A DNA stretch of 27,549 bases from NCBI GenBank assembly GCA_964538565.1, contig CAZIGW010000205.1, positions 1 to 27,549 of the forward strand, given 5' to 3'. Below the pieces are notes generated by a model that did no database searches, was not told the origin of the DNA, and was given only the letters and a program-made list of their open reading frames with translations. Positions 7,560 to 15,836 of the stretch are shown here, piece by piece. The number at the start of each line of letters is the position of its first letter. The stretch's first letter is position 1. The stretch comes from CAYVBN01 sp964538565. GTDB lineage: Bacteria; Pseudomonadota; Alphaproteobacteria; Rhizobiales; Xanthobacteraceae. The translations under genes and the position numbers were made by a program.

Positions 7560-8417
7560 TCAGAACACATCAAGGTCGTGCGCGGTCACGACGACGCCGT
7601 CGTAGATCTGCCGGATCTCCTCGACCAGAACCTCCTCGGGGTTGGCAATCCTCATGCTGCCGCCCGGGTTGGAGCGGTGATAGAGGACGAGCAGTCGCGG
7701 GTTGACCGCACTGGCGATCTCCGCGAGTTCCACCGAGGAGGTGTGATGGGTGCGGCGGAACGCCTGCGCGCGCTCGCAGACCTGTCGGTAGGTGTGCATC
7801 GAATAGGCCTCGTGAATGAGCACATCGCAGTGGCGGGCGTTCTCGAGCAGAGCCTCGGTCGGACAGGTGTCGCCCGAAACGACGATGACGCGATCCGGCG
7901 TCTCGAAACGAAAGCCGAACGAGTGCTCCATCTCGTCGTGGCGCACGCGGAACGCGGTGACGGCGATGTTGGCGTCGCGGTAGACGGGTCCCGGCACGAT
8001 CTCGTGCGCGTTGACCGTGCAGCCCGTCGCGTTGTGGCGGTTGATGCCGTTCGTGCGGCCCTCGATGTCCACCGTCCAGGCCTGCAGCACATGCTCGGTC
8101 ATCGATTTGAGGCCCGGCGGGCCGTAGACCTCGAGCGGCTCATGCCGTCCCATCACCCAGGGCGTGAAGATCAGGTCCGGGTAGCCGATCGTGTGGTCGG
8201 AATGCAGGTGGGTGAGAAAGGCCGTCCGGATGTTGAGGCCCGCGTGGCCGAACGCTGTCACACCCTTCTGGTAGGCGGCCGCGATCCGGCGGACCACGCC
8301 CGCGCCGAAATCGACCAGATAGGGCGTGTCATTGACGACGATGGCCGTCGCCGGACCCGATCGGTTCGGGTCCGGCTCGGGCGTGCCCGTGCCGAGCATG
8401 ACGATCTGCGTCGGCAT
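7560..8417 (-). CDS. MBL-fold metallo-hydrolase (ribonuclease Z-like family)
   Basis: 285 aa, cytoplasmic. The N-terminus VMLGTGTPEPDPNRSGP is typical of the RNase Z/ELAC-like branch of metallo-beta-lactamase-fold enzymes. The zinc motif THLHSDH gives His70, His72, Asp74 and His75. Further metal ligands are probably in VVSGDT and in the LYHRS near the C-terminus. Members of this branch linked to catabolic genes hydrolyse esters, lactones or cyclic amides, and tRNA processing is unlikely in this setting. Its start lies four bases downstream of the stop of the Bug-protein gene transcribed just before it (8422), so the two form an operon. That suggests the hydrolase acts on the imported acid or a derivative. 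Confidence 0.85.
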   Translation of the reverse strand: MPTQIVMLGTGTPEPDPNRSGPATAIVVNDTPYLVDFGAGVVRRIAAAYQKGVTAFGHAGLNIRTAFLTHLHSDHTIGYPDLIFTPWVMGRHEPLEVYGPPGLKSMTEHVLQAWTVDIEGRTNGINRHNATGCTVNAHEIVPGPVYRDANIAVTAFRVRHDEMEHSFGFRFETPDRVIVVSGDTCPTEALLENARHCDVLIHEAYSMHTYRQVCERAQAFRRTHHTSSVELAEIASAVNPRLLVLYHRSNPGGSMRIANPEEVLVEEIRQIYDGVVVTAHDLDVF

Positions 8418-8421
8418 GAGA

Positions 8422-9405
8422 TCAGTTCACCTTGAGGCCGACGCGCTGGATCACCGGGGTCCAGGTCTTGCGCTCGCGCACGATGAAGGCGCGCAGCGCC
8501 GCCGGCGTCATCGGCGTCGCATCGGTGCCGAACTTGTCGAACTTCTTGCGTAGCTCGGCGTCTTCCAGCGCGCGGCGCAGCTCGCGGCTCAGGCGTTCGA
8601 CGATCGCGTCCGGCGTTCCGGTCCGCGCCAGGAGCGCAAACCATCCGGTTGCCTGGAAGCCGGGCAGCGTCTCGGCGACCGTCGGTACGTCGGGAAACTG
8701 CGGGATGCGGTGCTCCGTCGCGACCGCGATCAGCTTGACCGCGCCGCTCTGGATCGCACCGGAAAGGCCAGCCGGACTTTCGATCACCACGGAAATGCGG
8801 CCTCCCATGACGTCCTTGAGCGCCGCCGCGGCGCCCGGATAGGGAACGAAGGTCAGGTCGATGCCCGCCCGCTGCTTGAGCATTTCGCCCGTGAGGCTCG
8901 GCACGGTGCCGGGCGTGTTGCCGGCGTAAAGGATTTCGCCGGGCTTCTTCTTCGCGAGCGCGATCAATTCGGGCAGCGAGGAGACGCCGAGCTTCGGCGA
9001 AACGGTGATCAGCATGGGCGTCTTGCCGACGATGCCGATCGGCTCGAAGTCGCGCTCGAAATTGAACGGCAGCTTGACGTGGGTCTGCGGCAGAACCATC
9101 AGGGCGCTGCCGCTCGCCAGATAGAGCGTGTAGCCGTCGGGCTCCACGGCCGCTGCGGCTTGCGCGGCGATCAATCCGCCGGCTCCCGGGTGGTTCACGA
9201 CCAGCACCTGCTGGCCGAGCTGCGACGTCAGCCGTTCGGCCACCAGTCGCCCGATGACATCCGGTCCGCTGCCGGGCGCCGCCTGGGTGATGATCTTGAC
9301 GGGCTTTGTCGGATACTCGGCCGCGTGCGCGGGCAGCGCCGACAATCCCGACGTCAGGACGAGCGCAAGGCTCGCAATTCGTGGCTGCAGAGAAAAGAAG
9401 GTCAT
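8422..9405 (-). CDS. Orphan Bug/TctC-type solute-binding protein
   Basis: 327 aa, periplasmic. The signal peptide ends LPAHA before AEYPTKPVKII. Classic Bug-family signatures are AAPGSGPDVIGRLVAERL, VVNHPGAGGLIAAQ, YAGNTPGTVPSLTGEML (ligand loop) and VPTVAETLPGFQATGWF. Such proteins bind aromatic or short-chain carboxylates, often for tripartite tricarboxylate transporters, none of which is encoded here. GAGG lies just upstream of the ATG at 9405. A second in-frame ATG at 9417 is possible, and longer readings to 9702 run through the LysR promoter. The MBL-fold gene follows it directly. It is divergent from the LysR regulator, which probably controls it. Confidence 0.9.
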   Translation of the reverse strand: MTFFSLQPRIASLALVLTSGLSALPAHAAEYPTKPVKIITQAAPGSGPDVIGRLVAERLTSQLGQQVLVVNHPGAGGLIAAQAAAAVEPDGYTLYLASGSALMVLPQTHVKLPFNFERDFEPIGIVGKTPMLITVSPKLGVSSLPELIALAKKKPGEILYAGNTPGTVPSLTGEMLKQRAGIDLTFVPYPGAAAALKDVMGGRISVVIESPAGLSGAIQSGAVKLIAVATEHRIPQFPDVPTVAETLPGFQATGWFALLARTGTPDAIVERLSRELRRALEDAELRKKFDKFGTDATPMTPAALRAFIVRERKTWTPVIQRVGLKVN

Positions 9406-9510
9406 GTCAGCCCTCATCGGTTCGCAGTGTTGCAGGGCCGGCGGAGCTTTGCGAGCACCACGCGCCGGGTGGTTCAACCGGTAGGGCGGACGGGCTATAA
9501 ACAGAAGACG

Positions 9511-9532
9511 TATATTGGAATATCGATATAAT
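9511..9532. promoter_or_regulatory. Palindromic AT-rich site in the Bug/LysR divergent promoter
   Basis: The only strongly AT-rich stretch in this part of the window. It holds the inverted repeat TATAT-N10-ATATA (9511-9530), within which lies a perfect 10-bp palindrome ATATCGATAT (9520-9529). It also holds a perfect -10-like TATAAT (9527-9532) facing the LysR gene. LysR-type regulators bind interrupted palindromes of the T-N11-A kind between divergent genes. The site overlaps the putative LysR promoter, so autorepression is plausible. Confidence 0.55.
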
Positions 9533-9556
9533 GTTTGGTTATATGGGGCACGGCGC

Positions 9557-10501
9557 ATGCCCTGGAATGATCGCGTGCGAAACCGCCTGAGGCTGCGCGA
9601 CCTGCATGTGCTGCAGGTCGTAGCGGCCCACGGCAGCATGGCGAAGGCGGCCGCACAGCTTTCCGTCTCGCAGCCCGCCGTGTCGAAGGCGATCGCCGAC
9701 ATGGAGAATACGCTTGGCGTACGTCTGCTCGACCGCAGCTCGCAGGGCGTGAGCCCGACGCTCTACGGCCGCGCGCTGCTCAAATGGGCGGTGACGCTGT
9801 TCGACGATCTGCAGCAGGGCATCAAGGAGATCGATTTTCTCGCCGATCCGACCCGCGGCGAACTGCGTCTCGGCTGGACCGAGCCGATGTCGGCCGGTTT
9901 CGGGGCGGCCATCATCGACCGCCTCACCCGCAAGTATCCCCGGCTCGTCATCCGTGTCACGCAGGCCGATCCGGCCACTCTGGAGGAGCGCGAACTGCGC
10001 GCGCGCAGCGTCGACCTGATGCTTGGCCGCTTCTCGACCCGCGTTCCGGCCGAGGATATCGCGACCGAATTCCTGTTCGACGAAATTCCCTATGTGGTCG
10101 CCGGCACCGGCAACAAGTGGCTGAACCGGCGCAAGATCGAGCTTGCCGAGCTGTTCGGCGAAAACTGGGTGCTGCCCCCCGGCGACAGCATTACGGGCTC
10201 GCTGATCGAAGCCGCGTTCCGCGCCGCCGGCGTCGGGCTTCCGCATGCGACCGTGGTGACGTTTTCGCTGCAGTTCGCGATCAGCCTGCTCACGACCGGG
10301 CGATTCCTCGGCATCGTGCCCGGATCGATGCTGCGGTTTGCCGGCAGGCGGCTCGGCATCAAGGTGCTGCCGCTTGCTCTGCCGATCCGTCCCGGGCCCG
10401 TCGGCATCACGACGCTCAAGAACCGTACGCTCGCCCCCGTGGCCGAACTCTTCATCGACCACGCGCGGCAACTCGCGGCGTCGATGGGGCCGGCCAAATA
10501 G
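9557..10501 (+). CDS. LysR-family transcriptional regulator
   Basis: 314 aa. The N-terminal winged helix-turn-helix spans about residues 13-70, with LRLRDLHVLQVVAAHGSMAKAA followed by LSVSQPAVSKAIADMENTLG and LLDRSSQGVSPT. The C-terminal two-lobed effector domain begins around residue 95 with GELRLGWTEP. Such proteins respond to a pathway intermediate, often an aromatic acid. The ATG at 9557 gives the usual short lead-in to the HTH. The frame opens earlier with a TTG at 9515, but that lies inside the palindromic promoter site. It is divergent from the Bug protein/MBL-fold operon, its most likely target, and converges with the flavin monooxygenase gene. Confidence 0.9.
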   Translation: MPWNDRVRNRLRLRDLHVLQVVAAHGSMAKAAAQLSVSQPAVSKAIADMENTLGVRLLDRSSQGVSPTLYGRALLKWAVTLFDDLQQGIKEIDFLADPTRGELRLGWTEPMSAGFGAAIIDRLTRKYPRLVIRVTQADPATLEERELRARSVDLMLGRFSTRVPAEDIATEFLFDEIPYVVAGTGNKWLNRRKIELAELFGENWVLPPGDSITGSLIEAAFRAAGVGLPHATVVTFSLQFAISLLTTGRFLGIVPGSMLRFAGRRLGIKVLPLALPIRPGPVGITTLKNRTLAPVAELFIDHARQLAASMGPAK

Positions 10502-10503
10502 GG

Positions 10504-10517
10504 GGCGCGCTTGCGCC
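10504..10517. terminator. Small hairpin between LysR and monooxygenase genes
   Basis: A 5-bp stem, GGCGC (10504-10508) with GCGCC (10513-10517), lies directly after the LysR stop and before the converging gene end at 10539. It is weak and has no T-tract. Confidence 0.25.
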
Positions 10518-10538
10518 GATGATGTGTAGCGCCGGCCT

Positions 10539-11732
10539 CTACAGCTTCCCGGCCGGCTGCAGCCCGAGCAGCACCTGGCCGACGGCCTCGAAGTTCGCGG
10601 CGTGACCCTGCACCTGCTGCGACACCGCGTGCATGTCGCGCAGGCGCCGCTCGAACGGCTGGCTCTCGAAGATCGCGGTCGCGCCGGCCGCGTGATAGGC
10701 GAACTCGACGATCTCACGCGCCTGCTGGATCGCGTAGGTCGAGCTCATCCGCATCGACGCGCGTTGTTCGAGCGAGAAGCCTTCGCCGGCGCAGGCCGTC
10801 TCCCAGAGCGCACGCATGGTCTCGAACAGGAGCGCGCGGGAAGCGCGAAGGCGCGCTTCGGCGATGGCGACGCCGCTCTGGATCACGGCATTCTCGCGCA
10901 GCACCTTGTTGGAGGCGTGCGGCTTCTTGGTCCGCGCGAGGCGCTTGAAATCCTCGAGCATGGCGCGGGCGACGCCGAGGGCGACTCCGGCGAAGGAGAA
11001 GCCGAAGAGGTTGAGCGAGGTGAAGCGGTAGAGCGGACCCTTTTCGCGCCGGTCGTCGGTGGATTCGCGCGTGAAGGAATAGTTCGCCGGAACGAACAGG
11101 TCGGCGACGGCGTAGTTGTCGCTGCCGGTGCCCTTGAGCCCCAGCACCTGCCAGACGTCGGTGACGACGGCGCTCGACTTCGGGAAGATCATCGTGCGCT
11201 CGATCGGCTTGCCCTCGGCGTTCAGGCGCGGCGATCCGTCGGCCTCGCAGACGGCGCAGTGCCCGGCGAGCCAGGAGGAATGGCGGCTGCCGCTCGCGAA
11301 CATCCAGGTTCCGGACACCCGGTAGCCGCCATCGGCCACGATCGCCCGGGCGTTCGCGGTCGATGGCCCGGAGGCCATCACCGCATCGGGCGATCCAAAC
11401 ACGGCGCGTGCGACGGCGGGCTCGAGATAGGCGGCCGCCATCGAGCAGCCGGAGCCCTGCGCGACGCACCAGGCGGTGCTGGCGTCGGCCCTGGCGATCT
11501 CTTCCACGGCTTCGACGAAGACGGCCGGTTCGACCTCCTCGCCCTCATAGGCGCGCGGGATCAGCAGCCGAAACAAACGGGCCGCGTGCAGCGCGGCGAG
11601 CACGTCTTGCGGGATCTGCCGCTCCGATTCGACCCGCGGGGCGGCTTCTGCGATCAAGGGCGCCAGTCTCCGGGCGCGCTCGACGCAATCGACCGTCTCG
11701 CCGGCATGTTCCGGGGACATTCGCTTCAACAT
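10539..11732 (-). CDS. Acyl-CoA-dehydrogenase-fold flavin-dependent monooxygenase
   Basis: 397 aa. The fold is that of acyl-CoA dehydrogenases: an N-terminal helical domain (LAPLIAEAAPRVESERQIPQ), a beta domain with YRVSGTWMFASGSRHSSW, and a C-terminal four-helix bundle ending in RRLRDMHAVSQQVQGH. Early segments such as ASTAWCVAQGSGCSMAAAYL and the SGxWxFASGxxH motif resemble two-component hydroxylases (HpaH/HsaA/DszC type). Those use reduced flavin from a separate reductase to hydroxylate phenols or oxidise sulfur. No flavin reductase gene is in the window. Start 11732 has a GAGGA box, and reading further upstream would run across the dioxygenase genes. It is divergent from the LigB operon, so it may supply that operon's substrate. 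Confidence 0.8.
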   Translation of the reverse strand: MLKRMSPEHAGETVDCVERARRLAPLIAEAAPRVESERQIPQDVLAALHAARLFRLLIPRAYEGEEVEPAVFVEAVEEIARADASTAWCVAQGSGCSMAAAYLEPAVARAVFGSPDAVMASGPSTANARAIVADGGYRVSGTWMFASGSRHSSWLAGHCAVCEADGSPRLNAEGKPIERTMIFPKSSAVVTDVWQVLGLKGTGSDNYAVADLFVPANYSFTRESTDDRREKGPLYRFTSLNLFGFSFAGVALGVARAMLEDFKRLARTKKPHASNKVLRENAVIQSGVAIAEARLRASRALLFETMRALWETACAGEGFSLEQRASMRMSSTYAIQQAREIVEFAYHAAGATAIFESQPFERRLRDMHAVSQQVQGHAANFEAVGQVLLGLQPAGKL

Positions 11733-11933
11733 AAGTCCTCGGCCTCCCGGCGTCCTTTTTGGTGTCGTGCGCGTCAGGATAGCCGAGGGCTCGGAGCGAG
11801 GTCCATGCCGTCGCGGAGGCGAGGCCGGCGGCGCAGATTTCCCTCGACCCGATCCTGCGCTAGTCTTTCGGGCGCGGGCGCGAACCCGATCCAATCCCCC
11901 CCTGGACCCGCACGGTTTCCCGCGACCCTCGCC

Positions 11934-12767
11934 ATGGCAAAGATCGTCGGTTCGATCGGCATCCCGCACAATCCGAATGCCCCGGCCCTCGTCGTCCGCG
12001 AGGGACCCGACTGCGAGACGGCCCGCCTCTATGCCGAGGCGGCCGCGGATCTCGCGCGCCTGGGGCCCGACCTGATCGTGATGTTCGACACCGATCACCT
12101 CAACACGTTCTTTCTCGACAACCTGCCGGTGTTTGCGATCGGCGTGGCCGAGCATTTCACCGGGCCGAACGACGACGTGCCGACGATGCCGCGCTACGTC
12201 GTGCCCTCGCTGGCGCCTCTCGCCCGGCACCTGCGCGGCGAGGCGATCGCGGCCGGCTTTGACCTCGCGCTGGTGCAGGAATTCGAGGTCGACCATTCGG
12301 TCTTGGTGCCGCTGCATTTCCTCGTCCCGGACATGGGGGTTCCGGTCATCCCGGTCTTCGTCAACGGCCATGTGCCGCCGCTGCCGCCCGCGCGCCGCTG
12401 CCATGCGCTCGGGCAGTGCGTGCGGCAAGCCGTCGAGGGTTGGCCGGAGCCGCTGCGGGTCGTCACCATGGGCAGCGGCAGCTTCTCGCTCGATGTGCAC
12501 GGCACCCGAACGCGCCCGGGCGCGGCGAGCGGCGTGCCCGATCCGGGCTGGGCGCGGCGCATCCAGGAGCATCTCGAGCGCGGCGCGATCGGCGAGCTCC
12601 TGGCGGAAAGCACCCAGGAACGCATGCTGCGCGCCGGCAACGTCGGCGGCGAACTCCTCAACTGGATCGCCATGCTCGGCAGCGCCGAGGGGCAGCGGCT
12701 GCGGTGGATCAAGCCGCAGGCCTCGCACGGTCATGCGTTCGCGGTCTGGCAGGGAGAGGGCGCGTGA
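11934..12767 (+). CDS. LigB-family (class III) extradiol dioxygenase-like subunit
   Basis: 277 aa, the catalytic beta-subunit type of protocatechuate 4,5-dioxygenase. Putative iron ligands are His12 (GIPHNPN), His55 (DTDHLNTFF) and Glu240 (VGGELLNWIAMLG), matching LigB His12, His61 and Glu242. However, the stretch aligning with the LigB GTGGxSH motif reads GSGSFSLDVHG, so the catalytic His195 position is Leu186, with a His three residues later (His189). The protein may therefore be a divergent dioxygenase or act on another substrate. It is followed by a LigA-like gene with a four-base overlap. It is the first gene of a nine-gene run. The ribosome binding site is weak. Confidence 0.82.
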   Translation: MAKIVGSIGIPHNPNAPALVVREGPDCETARLYAEAAADLARLGPDLIVMFDTDHLNTFFLDNLPVFAIGVAEHFTGPNDDVPTMPRYVVPSLAPLARHLRGEAIAAGFDLALVQEFEVDHSVLVPLHFLVPDMGVPVIPVFVNGHVPPLPPARRCHALGQCVRQAVEGWPEPLRVVTMGSGSFSLDVHGTRTRPGAASGVPDPGWARRIQEHLERGAIGELLAESTQERMLRAGNVGGELLNWIAMLGSAEGQRLRWIKPQASHGHAFAVWQGEGA

Positions 12768-13039
12768 GCATCCTGTCGGTCGACCGACTGTGCCGCGACG
12801 TGATGCGCGACGAGGATCTGCGCCGGCGTCTGCGGGAATCGCCCGCAACCGCGCTTACGCGCTATCCGCACCCGCTGACCGAGGCCGAGCGCGCGGCGCT
12901 GCTCGCCGGCGACGTCGCGACCCTCTACCGCATGGGCGCGAACACGTTTCTGATGGGCTATCTGGCGCGTTACAAGGTGTTCGGTCTCGACACCGCGAAC
13001 TATGGCGAGCGCCTGCGCGGCCTCGACGAGACGCCATGA
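12764..13039 (+). CDS. LigA-like small subunit of a ring-cleavage dioxygenase
   Basis: 91 aa, all-helical. The stretch VATLYRMGANTFLMGYLARYKVF matches the conserved part of the LigA alpha subunit, which caps the LigB active site. It is shorter than Sphingobium LigA (about 139 aa) and close to the minimal LigA domain. The GTG start overlaps the LigB-like stop as GTGA, and its own stop overlaps the next start as ATGA. Tight translational coupling therefore supports an alpha/beta enzyme made in fixed ratio. Confidence 0.8.
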   Translation: MSILSVDRLCRDVMRDEDLRRRLRESPATALTRYPHPLTEAERAALLAGDVATLYRMGANTFLMGYLARYKVFGLDTANYGERLRGLDETP

Positions 13040-14088
13040 GCTGCGAGGTCAAGCGCCCCGGGTCGCCTGCCGGCCGCCAGCGGAATTTCGCGGCCGTTCT
13101 GTTTGCGATCGCCGCGGCGACATTGTCCCTGGCACTCGCGCGTCCGGCCGGCGCCGAGACGATCGCGCTGCGCTATGGCCAGACGGCGTCCACCATGCGC
13201 AGCGTCTTTTCCTTGCCGATCTTCGTCGCCGAGCGGGAGGGATTTTTCGCCCGCGAGGGCCTCGAAGTGACGGTGGTGCCGATCGCGGGCGGCACCACCA
13301 GGATGATCGCGGCGCTGCAGGCCGGAACGGTCGACATCACACACGTCTCGACACCGTTCCTTGTTCGCGCCGTCATGGACGGATCGGACGCGGTCGCGAT
13401 CGCGGGCGAGTTTGCCAACCCGATCTACAGCCTTGTGGCCAAGCCCGGGATCGACCGTTTCGCCGCGCTCAAGGGCAGGACGGTCGGCCTCGCGGTCGCC
13501 GCCGACACGATCGCGATCTCGACGCGCAAGCTGATGGCGCAGCACGGCCTCAAGGACGGCGACGTGCAGGTGAAGGAGCTCGTCGGCACGCCGGCGCGCT
13601 TCCGCTGCCTGCGCGAAGGGGCCTGCGATGCCGTCCCGCTCGGCCAGCCGGAGGATTTCGTCGCGGCGGACGAGGGCTACCGCGTGCTCGGGCGCTCGAG
13701 CGATGCGGTGCCGGCGTTCCAATACACGGTGTCGGCCGTCCGGCAATCGTGGGCCGCGACGCACGAAAACGCCGTGGTGCGCTATGTGCGCGCTCTTGCC
13801 GCAGCCTTTGCGTTCATCCGCGATCCGGCGCGGCGCGAGGCCGTCGCGCTGACCATCGTGGCGACGACGGGTGTCTCGCCGGCGATCGCGCGCCGCATTC
13901 TCACACTTTACTTCGAGCCGGAGCGGCATGTGCTGCCAAAACGGGGAGAACTCGATCTCGCCGGCCTGGCGCAGGTCATCGCGTTCATGGGCGAGGCCGG
14001 AACCCTGACGGCGCCGTTGCCCGCGGCCGATCGCTTCGTCGATCTGCGCTACCTGCGGCGCGCCGGAGTCGAGCCGGGCGCGCGTTGA
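13036..14088 (+). CDS. ABC transporter substrate-binding protein, NitT/TauT type
   Basis: 350 aa, periplasmic. A long N-region and hydrophobic core end with a likely cleavage after PAGA before ETIALRYG. The NMT1/SsuA-like fold follows: FSLPIFVAEREGFFAREGLEV, GGTTRMIAALQAGTVDITHV and LKGRTVGLAVAADTI. It overlaps the LigA-like gene by four bases (ATGA) and is followed by the matching ATPase and permease, making it the cognate binding protein of a complete importer. Co-transcription with LigAB suggests the ligand is the pathway substrate, probably an aromatic acid or a sulfonated or N-heterocyclic analogue. Confidence 0.9.
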   Translation: MSCEVKRPGSPAGRQRNFAAVLFAIAAATLSLALARPAGAETIALRYGQTASTMRSVFSLPIFVAEREGFFAREGLEVTVVPIAGGTTRMIAALQAGTVDITHVSTPFLVRAVMDGSDAVAIAGEFANPIYSLVAKPGIDRFAALKGRTVGLAVAADTIAISTRKLMAQHGLKDGDVQVKELVGTPARFRCLREGACDAVPLGQPEDFVAADEGYRVLGRSSDAVPAFQYTVSAVRQSWAATHENAVVRYVRALAAAFAFIRDPARREAVALTIVATTGVSPAIARRILTLYFEPERHVLPKRGELDLAGLAQVIAFMGEAGTLTAPLPAADRFVDLRYLRRAGVEPGAR

Positions 14089-14209
14089 AAATGCGGGGTC
14101 GAGCGTCTGTTGGACGCCGGAAAGGCGGTTGCGTCGACAGCCGCCTGATTTCAACATAGGAAAAGACCTGCGCCGCGAAGGCTCGGCGGCGCGACGGGGT
14201 TGACGGCAG

Positions 14210-15064
14210 ATGGCGGTGGGGTCCTCGAACTTGAAGGAAGCGTCCGAAGCGGCCGCCCGCAAACCGATCATCGAAGTGAAGAACGTCCGTAGGGTATTTG
14301 CCGCCAACGGGCATGAGCTCACCGTCTTCTCCGACCTGTCGTGCCGGATCGGGCGCGGGAGCTTCCTGTCGATCGTCGGCCCGTCCGGCTGCGGCAAGTC
14401 AACCCTGCTCAAGCTCATCTCGGGTCTCGATGCGCCGACGTCGGGCGAGATCGTGTTCGATGGCGCGACGATCGGCGGGCCCGCCAAGGGCATGATCTAC
14501 GTGTTCCAGCAGTACACGAAATCGATCTTCCCGTGGCGCACGGTGATCCAGAACATCGAATGGGGTCTCAAGACACACAAGAAGCTGGGGCGAAAGGAGG
14601 CGCGCGAGCGATGTCTCGAATACATCCGCCTCGTCGGCCTGCAGGGCTATGAGAACTATCACCCCTACCAGCTCTCCGGTGGAATGCAGCAGCGGGTCGT
14701 GATCGCGCGGGCGCTGATCTGCGAGCCCGATGTCCTGCTCATGGACGAGCCGTTCAGCGCGGTCGATGCGATGACGCGCGCCATCCTGCAGGAACTCATT
14801 CTCAAGATCTGGCAGACCATCCCGGTCACGATCCTGTTCGTGACGCACGATGTGGACGAGGCCGTGTTTCTCTCCGACCGGATCATCGCGCTCAGTCGGG
14901 CGCCGGCCGCGATCACCGAGGATATCGCGGTCGACCTGCCTTATCCGCGCGACCAGATCACCACGCGCGACAGCGAGCGCTTCATCGCCATCCGGCAACG
15001 GCTCTTCTCCAGCATCTTCAGCCAGGAGAAGAAGGCCCACGTCGCGCCTGCGGGCGAGGCCTGA
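14210..15064 (+). CDS. ABC transporter ATP-binding protein, NitT/TauT type
   Basis: 284 aa. It is a complete nucleotide-binding domain: Walker A GPSGCGKST (57-65), Q-loop at Gln100, signature LSGGMQQR (155-162), Walker B VLLMDEP (175-181) and H-loop His213 (THD). The FPWRTV segment after the Q-loop is typical of the SsuB/TauB subgroup. It energises the importer formed with the permease at 15075 and the binding protein at 13036. About 120 bases separate it from the binding-protein gene, the largest gap inside this gene run, so an internal promoter is possible. Confidence 0.95.
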   Translation: MAVGSSNLKEASEAAARKPIIEVKNVRRVFAANGHELTVFSDLSCRIGRGSFLSIVGPSGCGKSTLLKLISGLDAPTSGEIVFDGATIGGPAKGMIYVFQQYTKSIFPWRTVIQNIEWGLKTHKKLGRKEARERCLEYIRLVGLQGYENYHPYQLSGGMQQRVVIARALICEPDVLLMDEPFSAVDAMTRAILQELILKIWQTIPVTILFVTHDVDEAVFLSDRIIALSRAPAAITEDIAVDLPYPRDQITTRDSERFIAIRQRLFSSIFSQEKKAHVAPAGEA

Positions 15065-15074
15065 GGGGCGGACC

Positions 15075-15836
15075 ATGACCAGGCGCTGGCCCGGCTTCCT
15101 TCTCATCGCGGTGCTGCTCGGCGCCTGGGAGTTCTGCTCGTACGAAAATCTCGTCGACCCGGTGTCGATCCCGCGCGTGAGCCTGATCTTCTCCTCGTGG
15201 CTCAGCAGCGTCACGCACGGCGAATTGCTGCAGCAACTGCTGCCGAGTCTCGGGCGGATCTTTCTTGGCTTCGGGCTCGCGGTCGCGGTCGCCGTGCCGC
15301 TCGGACTGGCAATGGGCAGCATCGCGTTCGTGTACCGACTGCTCGAACCGGTCACCGAGTTCGTCCGCCCGATCCCCGCCGCCGCCTACATCCCGGTGGC
15401 AATCCTCTTCCTCGGCATCGGCAACGAGATGAAGGTGTTCGTCGTGTTCCTGGCCTGCCTGTTTCCAATCCTGCTCAACACCTACGGCGGGGTGCGCGGG
15501 GTCGATCCGGTGCTGATCGACACCGGACGCACGTTCGGCGTGCCGCGTTTCCAGGCGCTGTGGCAAATCGTGTTTCCGGCGGCGCTGCCGAGTATCCTCA
15601 CCGGCATGCGCATCAGCCTCGGCATCGCGCTCATCGTGGCGGTCGTCGCCGAGATGATCACCGGCAACAGCGGCATCGGCTACTTCATTCTCGACATGCA
15701 GCGCGTCTTCCGCGTCCCGGAGATGTTCGCCGGCATCTTCACCCTCGGGCTTCTCGGCTATCTGATCAATTTCGTCTTCCTCCAGATCGAGCAGTACTTT
15801 CTTCGCTGGAGAGGCACCAGCAATGAAGCCGGCTGA
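15075..15836 (+). CDS. ABC transporter permease, SsuC/TauC type
   Basis: 253 aa inner-membrane protein with about six hydrophobic segments, starting at WPGFLLIAVLLGAWEF. The EAA coupling loop that contacts the ATPase is visible as LIDTGRTFGVPRFQALWQIVFPAALP. The RPIPAAAYIPVAILFLGIG segment is characteristic of nitrate/sulfonate/taurine-type permeases. It starts 10 bases after the ATPase stop behind a GAGGGG box, and its end overlaps the next SDR gene by 14 bases. It forms a homodimeric channel by family knowledge. Confidence 0.93.
   Translation: MTRRWPGFLLIAVLLGAWEFCSYENLVDPVSIPRVSLIFSSWLSSVTHGELLQQLLPSLGRIFLGFGLAVAVAVPLGLAMGSIAFVYRLLEPVTEFVRPIPAAAYIPVAILFLGIGNEMKVFVVFLACLFPILLNTYGGVRGVDPVLIDTGRTFGVPRFQALWQIVFPAALPSILTGMRISLGIALIVAVVAEMITGNSGIGYFILDMQRVFRVPEMFAGIFTLGLLGYLINFVFLQIEQYFLRWRGTSNEAG

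Noticed and set aside
6290..7705. Second long + strand frame over the bicupin gene
   Set aside because: Arg/His/Pro-rich translation without motifs; the bicupin frame has clear conserved motifs.
11733..12848. N-terminal extension of the flavin monooxygenase frame
   Set aside because: It runs antisense through the LigA and LigB-like genes. The protein has a natural start and ribosome binding site at 11732.
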